Source: Archangium sp.
GTDB lineage: Bacteria; Myxococcota; Myxococcia; Myxococcales; Myxococcaceae
Length of the DNA: 51,878 nt
Direction of reading: 5' to 3'
Assembly (NCBI GenBank): GCA_030695565.1
Contig: JAUYRZ010000001.1
Location: 1-51,878, forward strand
Shown here: piece after piece, positions 1-7,338 of the stretch
Numbering within the stretch: the stretch's first letter is position 1
How the letters are laid out: each line of letters starts with the position of its first letter
Notes under the pieces: model-generated
Told to the model about the DNA's origin: nothing
Databases searched by the model: none
Seen by the model: only the letters and a program-made list of their open reading frames with translations
Position numbers and translations under genes: made by a program

Positions 1-172
1 CGTCGCCGAGCCGCCGCCCGTCGCCGTGCCGCCGCCCGTCGCCGAACCGCCACCGGTCGCCGTGCCGCCGCCCGTCGCAGAACCGCCGCCCGTCGCAGAA
101 CCGCCACCCGTCGCAGAGCCGCCGCCCGTCGCCGTGCCGCCGCCCGTCGCCGTGCCGCCGCCCGTCGCCGTG
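1..172. repeat. 18-bp tandem repeat array
   Basis: About nine full copies of an 18-base unit (GCCGCCGCCCGTCGCCGT and close variants) run from the left edge to about base 172. Copies differ mainly at one codon (Ser or Thr on the minus strand) and by silent changes. It encodes the Gly/Thr/Ser/Ala linker of the leftward partial gene. The array may continue beyond the window. Confidence 0.9.
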
Positions 173-357
173 CCTGCATCAGGGAAGGGGCTGCCCGGCT
201 TGCACACGCCGTTGTCGCAGGTGAACTTTTCACCGGCGGCGCCTTTGCCGTTGCAGTCCGCCAGGTCGACGCACTCAGGCGCGCAGCTCGACGAGTAGAG
301 GTAGAGAGGAACGGCGATCAAAGCCAACGCTGCAATCTTCAGCGGATGAGCCTTCAT
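1..357 (-). CDS. Exported protein with TGGG[S/T]A repeats, 3' part cut off by window edge
   Basis: Read leftward from the ATG at 357, the frame stays open to base 1, so the gene is partial. The N-terminus MKAHPLKIAALALIAVPLYL is a signal peptide. SSSC at residues 23-26 follows and could be a loose lipobox, so a lipoprotein is possible. A short Cys segment comes next (C-x3-C, then C-x5-C and similar), of the kind seen in many myxobacterial surface proteins. From about residue 62 the chain is a tandem six-residue repeat, T-G-G-G-(S or T)-A, encoded by an 18-base DNA repeat. This is probably a flexible linker in front of a domain beyond the edge. I do not recognise the protein; function unknown. 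Confidence 0.75.
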   Translation of the reverse strand, partial: MKAHPLKIAALALIAVPLYLYSSSCAPECVDLADCNGKGAAGEKFTCDNGVCKPGSPFPDAGTATGGGTATGGGTATGGGSATGGGSATGGGSATGGGTATGGGSATGGGTATGGGSAT

Positions 358-493
358 TGTGTGGTGTCTCCCAGGAGTGAAACGAACCGACTGCAGCCTT
401 GTAGGCCAAGCCCGCTCAGTTCCAAAGAAGAAGGAAGACAGAGCTTCGCCCTCAGGGCCGCCCCGGGATGAGACCGCAGGAAAGCGGTTTCGG

Positions 494-682
494 TTACGCG
501 GACTTCGGCTTGTAGAAAAGAGTCAGCGAGTAGCAGTGAAACTCGTTGTCGCTGGACTGCCGAACCACGCGATCGACGATCTCGAGATCTGCGTTGCTCT
601 TCAGCCACCGCGAAACGTTCTCGCTCAGCTCTTCTCGTTCCTTCGCCTTCGTCGCTGAAAACACCTTGACGCCAGTGAACAT
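494..682 (-). CDS. Small conserved-looking protein of unknown function
   Basis: A 62-residue protein starting MFTGVKVFSATKAKEREELS. It shows an alternating beta/alpha pattern (VKVFSAT, then a charged helix, LEIVDRVVRQSS, then FHCYSLTLFYKP) that looks like a genuine small alpha/beta domain, not a shadow frame. I chose the internal ATG at 682 because the upstream in-frame ATG at 727 would overlap the divergent PHP gene starting at 726. No convincing Shine-Dalgarno is visible. I recall similar hypothetical proteins in myxobacteria but cannot assign a role. It reads away from the PHP gene, with only 43 bases between the starts. Confidence 0.6.
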   Translation of the reverse strand: MFTGVKVFSATKAKEREELSENVSRWLKSNADLEIVDRVVRQSSDNEFHCYSLTLFYKPKSA

Positions 683-725
683 GAGGGGCTTATCCCACCA
701 GCGATTTCCCCCTTCAAGGGCTTCC

Positions 726-1445
726 ATGCTGATCGACCTGCACGTTCATTCGTATCTCTCCCGAGATTGCCAGCTCGACCCCCGGGCGGTTCTGACCCGG
801 GCGGAGTCCTTTGGGCTCGACGGCGTCGCCTTCACCGAGACGAACACCCAGGACGGGTGTGACGAGCTGTTCGACCTGCAGCGCACCACCAAGCTGAAGA
901 TCTTCGTGGGTCTCGAGCTGGCCACCGACAAAGGTCAGTACCTCTGCTTCTTCGAGAAGCCCGATCGGGCGCCCGAGCCTGTTCAGCTCTGGGGGAGCAA
1001 CCGCGAGACCCCCTGGAAGGCCGAAGAGTGCCTGCCCAAGCTCAAGTCGTTGGGCGCGGCCATCGTCGCCGCCCGCCCCTACGACAAAGAGTTCGCCACC
1101 CCTGCACTCGACTTCGTGAAGACCCTCAAGCTGCTCTCAGCGGTCGAGGTCTACAACCCCAAGGCCCGGGCGGGCGCCAATGAGCTGGCCATCGAGGCCG
1201 CCGCGGCGCTGCAGGTGCCAGGTGTGGCAGGCAGCGACGCCCGCGGATCGGTCGACGAGGTCGGCTACGCCGCGACGCTCTTCACCAAACCCATCGCCAC
1301 CCAGGCAGACCTGGTCAAGGCGTTGCTGGGCCGCGACTACTTCCCGGTGCAGATGGGCGAGCTGCCGCACCTGCAGCGCCCGGGTGACGCGCGCACGGCC
1401 GAGCTCAAGGCGAAGAAGAAGAAGAAGCGCCGTTGGCCCCGGTGA
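726..1445 (+). CDS. PHP-domain metal-dependent phosphoesterase
   Basis: 239 residues beginning MLIDLHVHSYLSRDCQLDP. The HVHS motif (H6, H8) near the N-terminus is the first metal-binding motif of the PHP (polymerase and histidinol phosphatase) superfamily. Later conserved features include GVAFTETN (usual form: TDHN/TEH), a GLEL segment and a late GSDA (aspartate ligand). Such stand-alone proteins are probably phosphoesterases acting on nucleotides or small phosphate esters in the cytoplasm; the substrate here cannot be told. The C-terminus ends in a run of lysines. The last 41 bases overlap the 3' end of the convergent lipoprotein gene. The ATG at 726 was chosen because the motif starts immediately after it. 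Confidence 0.85.
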   Translation: MLIDLHVHSYLSRDCQLDPRAVLTRAESFGLDGVAFTETNTQDGCDELFDLQRTTKLKIFVGLELATDKGQYLCFFEKPDRAPEPVQLWGSNRETPWKAEECLPKLKSLGAAIVAARPYDKEFATPALDFVKTLKLLSAVEVYNPKARAGANELAIEAAAALQVPGVAGSDARGSVDEVGYAATLFTKPIATQADLVKALLGRDYFPVQMGELPHLQRPGDARTAELKAKKKKKRRWPR

Positions 1446-2133
1446 AGGCGGTCAGCCGGCCGTCGTAGAGCGTGGCGGTGCGCGCACCGTCACCCCAGCG
1501 CCAGGTCTCCTTGCGCTGCGTGTCGACCAGCTCGATGCGCTTCGAGTCGGGGTAGCCCCACGCCATCTCCAGCGCTTCGGAAGGCATGTCTGACACCACG
1601 CTCTTGGTGCGAATGGCCTCACGCACGGGGTCGGAGAAGCTCTCCAGCCGCCGGGCCTGATCTTCCCGGGTGAGGTGGCGCTCCAGCTCGGCGAGGAACT
1701 CCTGATCGGTCTTGAGACCGGGGCGCAGCACCAGCACTGCGGGGGCGTTGCGCGGGCCGCCGGGCACGTCGAGGTAGATCCACACCAATGATCGCGGCGT
1801 GTAGAGCACCCGTTCGGTCATCACCCAGGCAGAAGGAAACTCGACCTTCGCGATGCGCACCGCCGTGCCCGCGGGCAGGGTGCGTTCGACGGCGCCGGGG
1901 TTCAAGGGCTTGCCGCCCGGCCCATCGAGCAAGCGCACCAGCTCGGGCGCGACCGGAGTGACCAGCCGTTTGGTGGCGTCACCGTAGAACGGGGTGACGA
2001 ACATCGAGACGCGCAAGAAACGCTGCTCGCTGTTGAGGCTGCGCTCGAGATCGGCGACCTGGGTGGGGGGAATCGCCACCTGGGCCGTCGCGCAGCCGGT
2101 CAGCACGATCGCGGCGATCAGCCCGAGTCTCAC
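1405..2133 (-). CDS. Putative lipoprotein
   Basis: 242 residues from a GTG start that overlaps the upstream FmdB stop in a GTGA quartet, so translation is probably coupled. MRLGLIAAIVLTGC is a lipoprotein signal with lipobox L-T-G-C (Cys14). The mature part has no motif I can name. It ends in a beta-rich segment (KETWRWGDGARTATLYDGRL) resembling the C-terminal fold of small SmpA/OmlA-like envelope lipoproteins, followed by a Ser-rich tail. Third gene of a leftward set with the large hypothetical and FmdB. Its 3' end overlaps the PHP gene on the other strand by 41 bases. Function unknown. Confidence 0.75.
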   Translation of the reverse strand: MRLGLIAAIVLTGCATAQVAIPPTQVADLERSLNSEQRFLRVSMFVTPFYGDATKRLVTPVAPELVRLLDGPGGKPLNPGAVERTLPAGTAVRIAKVEFPSAWVMTERVLYTPRSLVWIYLDVPGGPRNAPAVLVLRPGLKTDQEFLAELERHLTREDQARRLESFSDPVREAIRTKSVVSDMPSEALEMAWGYPDSKRIELVDTQRKETWRWGDGARTATLYDGRLTAFTGANGASSSSSP

Positions 2134-2477
2134 GTGGAGGAGCCGCCCGAGCTGCTGCCGCCGCCGCTGGTGCCCGAGCCCGACGACGCGGGGGCCGAAG
2201 GGGCTGCGGTGGGGGTGGTGGTCGTGGTGGTGGTGGCCGCGGTGGTGCTGCTCACCGACGAGGAAGCCGCCGCGGTGCCCGACGCGTCTTTCTTGGTGCT
2301 CGCGTACAGATCAGAGCCCCAGCCGCCGCCTTTGAGCTGGAAGCTGGTGCGGCTCATCATTCGGCTGAGGGCCGGCTCGTGACACTTGGGGCACTCGGTG
2401 GGCGAGGGGTCGCTCACCTTGTGCATCACCTCGAGCTCGTTTCCGCACTTCGCACATCGGTATTCGTAGATCGGCAC
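2130..2477 (-). CDS. FmdB-family zinc ribbon protein
   Basis: 115 residues; GTG start at 2477, giving MPIYEYRCAKCGNELEVMH, the standard FmdB/regulatory zinc-ribbon opening. Two CxxC knuckles (CAKC and CPKC) form a zinc ribbon over the first 40 residues, followed by the family's ALSRMMS segment. The C-terminal half is a low-complexity Ser/Thr/Ala/Gly tail. Family members are small and of uncertain role, often described as putative regulators. The start lies 7 bases after the stop of the upstream gene, and the 3' end overlaps the next gene by four bases, so the three are very likely one operon. Confidence 0.85.
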   Translation of the reverse strand: MPIYEYRCAKCGNELEVMHKVSDPSPTECPKCHEPALSRMMSRTSFQLKGGGWGSDLYASTKKDASGTAAASSSVSSTTAATTTTTTTPTAAPSAPASSGSGTSGGGSSSGGSST

Positions 2478-2484
2478 TTGGGGG

Positions 2485-3660
2485 TTACCTCTTGTCCTTG
2501 AGCCAGGGCTCGAGCAGCCCGAGTTTTTCCAACGCTCGCCGCAGGCTTTCGGCATGGAGCGCGTATTGCCGCGAAAGCATGTCCACCAGGGTGGGCACGG
2601 TGGTCGCGGCGTCCTTCACTTCTTCCACCAGGGCAGCGAGCTGCCTGGTGAGTTGCTGCTGGAACTTCTTTTCGATGCCGAGATCCTCGAGGTAGCGGCC
2701 GCGGAAGAGGAGCTCGAGCCGCAGGCCGAGGTTTTCCGAAGACAACGCTTCCTTGGTGTAACGGTCTCGAACCTGCTCGACCTCTGAGGTGACCCCCAGA
2801 GCCCCGATGAGCTTCTCGAGCTCTTCGGTCGTCAGGCCAAAGGCATGAGACGCCCGGCTGAGCGAGCCCTTCGAGTCGATCAGGGCGGCGAGCAGACCCT
2901 CGCGCTCCTTCTTCTCGATCACCTCGAACAGCGAGTGTTCTTCCAGCACGTCTTCCACGTCACCCACGCTCAGGTCTTCGCCTCGTTTGCTGACGTAGCC
3001 CTGTTCGAGGGTGCGCAGCAGGGCGATGCGGTGGGGTACCTGCTCGATCAGCGACTCGACGGTCTCTTTGCCCTCGGGGCGGAAGAGGGTCTCGAAGCTG
3101 GCCCGCGAAGGATCGACGGTGGTGAAGCGGCCGCGGGGCGCAGGCAGGTTGCGCTTGGGCAAGAAGTGCGTGCCGGGCAGGGCCTGCGTGTGCACCTCGC
3201 GGTCGAACTCTCCGGCGCGGCGTTTGTGCGGGGCGATCTTCTCCTGCAGGCTCTGGCCGCGGGCCTTCTTCTCCCGCGGTGCGGAAGGGGCCGGGCCGGG
3301 CAACGCGATCGCCTTCTTCGCCGTGGTGAGCACCGGCGCCGCGGGCCCCTTCGGCGGCTTTCGATCGCGCGTCGCCTTGCGGACCTCTTCGTAATAGCCG
3401 GTCTGTTCACGCTCGGCGGCGACGCTGGCCTTGGTGCCGAGGATCACGTCGACCACGGCGAAAGGCCCCAGCCGGGCGGTCGGTTCGGCGTCGGTGAGCT
3501 GCCGAACGCGGGGGTCGTCGTCATCGTCGAGCAACGCCAGGGCGTCTCGCACCAGCCCGGGCGAGGCAGGTGCTTTGGCCCGTCGGCAGAAGTCGGCGAC
3601 CGCCACCGCGACCGGCGTCGGAACGTCTTCAGGGAGTCTCTTGCGTTGCAAGTCCATCAT
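2485..3660 (-). CDS. Hypothetical protein with C-terminal helical/Fis-like region
   Basis: 391 residues from tandem ATG codons at 3660 and 3657 (MMDLQRKRLPEDVP). The first half is Pro/Ala/Lys-rich and probably disordered after an N-terminal helical piece with a run of five aspartates. The second half is helical; GSLSRASHAFGLTTEELEKL resembles the helix-turn-helix of Fis-type or sigma-54 activator C-termini. I do not recognise a named family; DNA binding is inference only. First gene of the leftward set with FmdB and the lipoprotein. It is divergent from the membrane protein at 3714, with a 53-base shared promoter region. Confidence 0.7.
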   Translation of the reverse strand: MMDLQRKRLPEDVPTPVAVAVADFCRRAKAPASPGLVRDALALLDDDDDPRVRQLTDAEPTARLGPFAVVDVILGTKASVAAEREQTGYYEEVRKATRDRKPPKGPAAPVLTTAKKAIALPGPAPSAPREKKARGQSLQEKIAPHKRRAGEFDREVHTQALPGTHFLPKRNLPAPRGRFTTVDPSRASFETLFRPEGKETVESLIEQVPHRIALLRTLEQGYVSKRGEDLSVGDVEDVLEEHSLFEVIEKKEREGLLAALIDSKGSLSRASHAFGLTTEELEKLIGALGVTSEVEQVRDRYTKEALSSENLGLRLELLFRGRYLEDLGIEKKFQQQLTRQLAALVEEVKDAATTVPTLVDMLSRQYALHAESLRRALEKLGLLEPWLKDKR

Positions 3661-3713
3661 CGCGGTGTCCAAAGGGGGCCGCCGTGCGTATAAGCAGTCC
3701 TCGGAACCTGTCA

Positions 3714-4253
3714 ATGAACGCCAAGCCCGAGACGTCAGACGAGCCCAGCGTCGTCGGAGTCCGTGTCCGCCCCGCCTGGTCGATCGCGCTCTATGCGCTC
3801 CTGGTCCTTTCGGCCGGGGTGGCTTTCTACGCCCAGCGCACGCCCGGCATCGACCCGATGGTCGCCCGCATCGCCCCGTGGATCTTCCTGGTCTTCGCCC
3901 TGGGCTTCTCCACGTACCGGATCGCGCTGGTCGCGGCGCGGCGGTATTCGCCCTTCAAGGCCTTCATCCAGATGTTCCTGGCGGCGTTGTTCTTCTTGCT
4001 GCTGCTCTTTCCCCGGGTCGAAGGCCCGCTCGACGCGAACCCGCTGCTGGCGCACCGCGACGATCGGGTGCGCGCCCAGGCGGCTGAGCTGGCGGGCTGG
4101 CGGGGGGATCAGACGCAGGGGGCGGGGTTGGTGAAGCTGCTCGCCGATCCAGCACCCGCAGTTCGTACGGCAGCGCACGACGCGCTGGTGAAGCTCAACG
4201 GAGGCGTCGATCTCGGCCAGTCGGCTGACGCCTGGGGGAAGCGCTTTCCATGA
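3714..4253 (+). CDS. Membrane protein with C-terminal HEAT-like segment
   Basis: 179 residues, ATG at 3714. After a short cytosolic tail there are about three hydrophobic segments (about residues 22-40, 52-70 and 83-98). A soluble C-terminal stretch follows in which ADPAPAVRTAAHDALVKL looks like one HEAT repeat. I cannot name the function. Its stop overlaps the Fur-family start by four bases (ATGA), and that gene overlaps the thioredoxin-like gene, so the three form a tight operon. A TATAAG at 3689-3694 is a candidate -10 for it, with only a poor -35. Confidence 0.75.
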   Translation: MNAKPETSDEPSVVGVRVRPAWSIALYALLVLSAGVAFYAQRTPGIDPMVARIAPWIFLVFALGFSTYRIALVAARRYSPFKAFIQMFLAALFFLLLLFPRVEGPLDANPLLAHRDDRVRAQAAELAGWRGDQTQGAGLVKLLADPAPAVRTAAHDALVKLNGGVDLGQSADAWGKRFP

Positions 4254-4726
4254 CCGGTACCGGCGTCTCGTCGTCGCAACGCGAAGAGCTCGAGCGCATC
4301 CTCGACCGCTACATGGCGGAGCGCGGGCTCAAGTCGACTCGCCAGCGCAGCCTGATCATCGACATCTTCTTCGAGATGCACGGCCACCTTTCGGTGGAAG
4401 ACGTGTGGTCGCGTGTTCGGCAAGACGACCCGCGCGTCTCGGTGGCCACGGTCTACCGCACCATGAAGCTGCTGGCGGAGAGCGGCCTGGCCCACGCGCG
4501 CAACTTCGGTGACGGGCAGACCCGCTACGAGCCCGCGGTCGGCCGGGAGCATCACGATCACCTGATCTGCACGCGCTGCGGCACCATCATCGAGTTCGAG
4601 AACGATCAGATCGAACGCATGCAAGACGCGGTGGCCCGGCGTCACGGCTTCAAGGTGACCTCGCACAAGATGGAGCTCTACGGGTTGTGCAAGAGCTGCC
4701 AGAAGGCCGCCGAGCACAGCGCGTGA
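4250..4726 (+). CDS. Fur-family transcriptional regulator
   Basis: 158 residues with the standard Fur architecture. An N-terminal winged helix (about 10-90) contains the STRQRSLI and VSVATVYRTMKLL recognition-helix signatures. The C-terminal dimer/metal domain has HHDHLIC and two structural-zinc pairs, C107/C110 and C147/C150. It probably represses genes in response to iron, peroxide or zinc; which metal cannot be decided from sequence. It is translationally coupled to the membrane protein before it (ATGA) and the thioredoxin-like lipoprotein after it (GTGA). The thioredoxin neighbour suggests a redox or peroxide (PerR-like) role, but this is inference. Confidence 0.92.
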   Translation: MTGTGVSSSQREELERILDRYMAERGLKSTRQRSLIIDIFFEMHGHLSVEDVWSRVRQDDPRVSVATVYRTMKLLAESGLAHARNFGDGQTRYEPAVGREHHDHLICTRCGTIIEFENDQIERMQDAVARRHGFKVTSHKMELYGLCKSCQKAAEHSA

Positions 4727-5232
4727 TCTCGCGCCGGGGTGTGCTGTTGGCGGGGCTGGCCACGGGGTGCGCTCGAAACAGCGAGTCGACGCTGGCCGAT
4801 TTCCGCACCTTCATGAACGCGCTGCCCCGGCAGACCGCGGGCGAGGTGCCGTTCGAGCCCTGGAAGCTGGAGGGCAAGGTGGTGCTGGTCACCTTCATCG
4901 CCACCTGGTGTTTCCCCTGCCTGGCCGAGCTGAGAGTGATCAACCGGCTGGAGTCGGATCATTCGGCGAAGGGCTTCGCGAACGTGCTGGTGGGGATGGA
5001 TCTCGAGGGCCGGCAGGTGCTCGAGCCGTTCGCCGAAGGCTATGAGCTGAAGGTGCCGTTGATCGTGGCCGACGATCGCATTCGTTCGGGTGAGACGGTG
5101 TTCGGGCGCATTCGGGAGCTGCCCAGCCGGATTCTGTTCGGCCGCAGCGGCGAGCTGGTGGTCGGCTTCCACGGCGTGGCGCAATACGAGAGCCTCGATC
5201 GGCTGGTCGTCTCGGAGATCGCCAAGAAGTGA
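4723..5232 (+). CDS. Thioredoxin-like (TlpA/ResA) lipoprotein
   Basis: 169 residues from a GTG at 4723 overlapping the Fur stop (GTGA). The N-terminus MISRRGVLLAGLATGC has a twin-arginine-like SRRGVL and a lipobox A-T-G-C (Cys16), so it is probably a lipoprotein outside the cytoplasm, possibly exported by Tat. A thioredoxin fold follows with VVLVTFIATWCFPC; the active-site motif WCFPC has Cys63 and Cys66. The cis-Pro region is at about ELPSRI. TlpA/ResA proteins reduce or isomerise disulfides in the envelope. It ends 43 bases before a strong intrinsic terminator. Confidence 0.85.
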   Translation: MISRRGVLLAGLATGCARNSESTLADFRTFMNALPRQTAGEVPFEPWKLEGKVVLVTFIATWCFPCLAELRVINRLESDHSAKGFANVLVGMDLEGRQVLEPFAEGYELKVPLIVADDRIRSGETVFGRIRELPSRILFGRSGELVVGFHGVAQYESLDRLVVSEIAKK

Positions 5233-5274
5233 ACCGAAGCGCCTTCGCCCCTCTGGGGAGAGGGGCCAGAACGC

Positions 5275-5315
5275 AAAACAGCCACCGCACTCCGAGGAGC
5301 ACGGTGGCCGTTTTC
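5275..5315. terminator. Bidirectional intrinsic terminator
   Basis: The stem GCCACCG (5281-5287) pairs with CGGTGGC (5302-5308) and is flanked by AAAACA on the left and CGTTTT on the right. It can therefore stop both the rightward Fur/thioredoxin operon and the leftward coiled-coil gene. Confidence 0.8.
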
Positions 5316-5327
5316 ACTGCACGACGA

Positions 5328-6314
5328 TCACGCCTGAGCGGTCGGCGTCACTTCAGCCGCGGGCGCTTCCGCCGCCGCCGCAGCAGGAGCCGCAGGCTCC
5401 TCCACGTGCGTGGCCGGAGCCGCCTCGAGCTTCGCGCGGGCATCGGCCTCAGCCGCGTCATCCGCCGCGAACTTGGCCTTCACCGACGAGTCGCTGCTGG
5501 CGATCTCTTCGGCGTTCAGCTCGAGACGGCCGGCATCGACGCCCGACTTCTTCTCGAGATCCTTGATGGCGCGCTTGAGCAGATCGCTCTCGACCAGGGT
5601 GCGGTTGAGGCGCATCTCGACGGCGCGGTACTTGTCACGCGCGAGCTCGGCCTCCGAGTACACGCGCTTGCTGTCGCGCTGGTGGCGATCGAGCTTGGCC
5701 TTGAGGCTCTTGAGCTCACGGTCGAGTTCGTTGGCCTTCTTGCGGTCGGCCGACGAGCTGGCCTCGAGGCGCGCGATGCGATCCTTCTCCACGTCGGAGA
5801 GCTCGCGAATGACGCGGGTGATCACTTCTTGCGGGCGCTCGACCTTCACCTCTTCCTTCTTCTCGGTCGGCTCGGCGGCAGCGGGGCGGGCCTGCTTCCT
5901 GGTGTCGGCCTGGGTCTTCAGCTTCTGGAGGTCAGCCAGCGCGGTGGCGAGCTCAGCGCGGGTGCTCTCGAGCTGGATCGACGCGGCGCGCTCGACTTCA
6001 GCGCGGGCCTTCACCAGATCGTCGCCCGATTTCTCGGTCTCGCGCTGATCGTGGAGCTTCTTCTTCGTGCTCTTGAGCTCGTCCTTCAGCTCGGCCTGGG
6101 CCTTCTTGACCTCTTCGAGTTCACGCTTCTTCTTGTCGAGCTCAGACTCGAGCTTGCGAGCGCGGTCTTCATCGGAGCGGTTCTCGCTCTTCGAAGACGT
6201 CGAGGTGTTGGCCGTGGCCTGCGCTGACGGCTTGGCGCCGCCACCGATGAGGCCGAGGTTGAAAGCCAGGCTGATCGCGAGAGCGATGCCGAGCAGGATG
6301 ATGACTGGGGTCAC
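5328..6314 (-). CDS. Membrane-anchored coiled-coil protein
   Basis: 328 residues from a GTG at 6314 with AGGAG about 10 bases upstream. One N-terminal membrane segment (MTPVIILLGIALAISLAFNL) is followed by a long, highly charged coiled coil from about residue 45 to 270 (EDRARKLESELDKKKRELEE and similar heptads). An Ala/Pro/Glu-rich tail ends the chain. No enzymatic motif. Such proteins are often structural envelope or cell-polarity factors, but I cannot assign a role. It is followed by a shared bidirectional terminator. Confidence 0.75.
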   Translation of the reverse strand: MTPVIILLGIALAISLAFNLGLIGGGAKPSAQATANTSTSSKSENRSDEDRARKLESELDKKKRELEEVKKAQAELKDELKSTKKKLHDQRETEKSGDDLVKARAEVERAASIQLESTRAELATALADLQKLKTQADTRKQARPAAAEPTEKKEEVKVERPQEVITRVIRELSDVEKDRIARLEASSSADRKKANELDRELKSLKAKLDRHQRDSKRVYSEAELARDKYRAVEMRLNRTLVESDLLKRAIKDLEKKSGVDAGRLELNAEEIASSDSSVKAKFAADDAAEADARAKLEAAPATHVEEPAAPAAAAAEAPAAEVTPTAQA

Positions 6315-6380
6315 GTTGAGGCTCCTGGAGGAATACGACGCGGGTCCTCTACAGGAAGGGGGGCACCCGCGAAACCCCCG

Positions 6381-7265
6381 TCAGCGCATCTGGAGCAGCC
6401 GCTGGATCCGGTCCTCGATGGACGGGTGGGTGGCGAACAGGCCCATCACCCCACGCCCCGAGAGGGGGTTGACGATGAACAGGTGGGCCGTGGCGGGGCT
6501 GTGGTCGAGCGGGAGGGCCCGATTGCCCGACTCCAGCTTGCTCAGGGCGCTGGCCAGGCCCTCCGGGTCGCCCGTCACACCGACAGCACTGGCGTCGGCG
6601 TCGAACTCCCGGGCGCGGCTGATGGCGAGCTGGAGCAGGGTGGCCGCGATGGGCGCGACGATCAGCACCCCCAGCGTGCTCAGTAGGCTGCCACCTTCAT
6701 CCTCGTCGTCGCCACGGTGAAACAGCGCGCCGCCCCAGAAGAAGATCATCTGGGCCACGTGGGTGATCACCCCGGCCAGCGTGGCGGCCACGGTCATGAT
6801 CAAGGTGTCCCGGTTCTTCACGTGCGACAGCTCGTGGGCGATCACCCCGGCCAGCTCTCGTTTTCCGAGCAGGTTCAGCAGCCCGGTGGTCACCGCGACG
6901 GCTGCTTTTGCGGGGCTGCGGCCGGTGGCGAAGGCGTTGGGCGTGGGCGAATCGACCAGGTACAGCCGGGGCATCGGCAGCCCGGCCCGGCGCGCCAGAT
7001 CGGCGGTCATCGCCTCGAGCCAGGGCAGCTCGCCCGGGGGCAGGGGCTGGGCGCGATTCATCATCAAGGCCAGGCGATCGCTGAACCAGAACGACGCAAA
7101 GTTCATCACCACCACGAAGACACCCGCCCAGAGCAGGCCCCGCGGGCCGCCGATGACCTGGCCGACGCCGAGCGTCAGCGCGCTCATCGCGGCGAGCAGC
7201 ACCGTGGTCTTCAGGATGTTCGAGGTTCGGTGATGGGTGACCGGTCTCCCCAGTGTCGTTTCCAT
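6381..7265 (-). CDS. htpX: HtpX-type membrane zinc metalloprotease
   Basis: 294 residues (M48 family), ATG at 7265 with GGAG just upstream. Four hydrophobic segments at about 19-38, 44-60, 152-175 and 190-215. The zinc site HELSH is at 144-148 and the third ligand is in SRAREFDADA. NAFATGRSP, just upstream of the catalytic helix, is the typical HtpX signature. In other bacteria HtpX degrades misfolded inner-membrane proteins with its catalytic side facing the cytoplasm. It is divergent from kamD, with 73 bases between starts. An in-frame upstream extension exists but is not credible because the family N-terminus fits the chosen Met. Confidence 0.92.
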   Translation of the reverse strand: METTLGRPVTHHRTSNILKTTVLLAAMSALTLGVGQVIGGPRGLLWAGVFVVVMNFASFWFSDRLALMMNRAQPLPPGELPWLEAMTADLARRAGLPMPRLYLVDSPTPNAFATGRSPAKAAVAVTTGLLNLLGKRELAGVIAHELSHVKNRDTLIMTVAATLAGVITHVAQMIFFWGGALFHRGDDEDEGGSLLSTLGVLIVAPIAATLLQLAISRAREFDADASAVGVTGDPEGLASALSKLESGNRALPLDHSPATAHLFIVNPLSGRGVMGLFATHPSIEDRIQRLLQMR

Positions 7266-7338
7266 GACTCCATGCGTAAGACGGGAGCCCCCCCGCGCAA
7301 CCTGCCCACCCGGGCGGTCGGCCATGTATATGTGCGGC

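Noticed and set aside
1-172. CRISPR array
   Set aside because: The repeat is directly tandem with no spacers and stays in frame within a coding region.
26-298. Plus-strand frame with PPPVAE repeats
   Set aside because: The minus frame over the same DNA has a signal peptide and ends properly at an ATG at 357; the Pro-rich frame is its complement and has no start signals.
5240-5270. Further REP-like element after the thioredoxin gene
   Set aside because: CCCCTCTGGGGAGAGGGG is palindromic but lacks the CCCTCACCC part, so membership in the family is doubtful.
5229-6227. 332-residue plus-strand frame opposite the coiled-coil gene
   Set aside because: Arg/Leu-rich shadow of a Lys/Glu-rich coiled coil; it also crosses the intrinsic terminator at 5275-5315.
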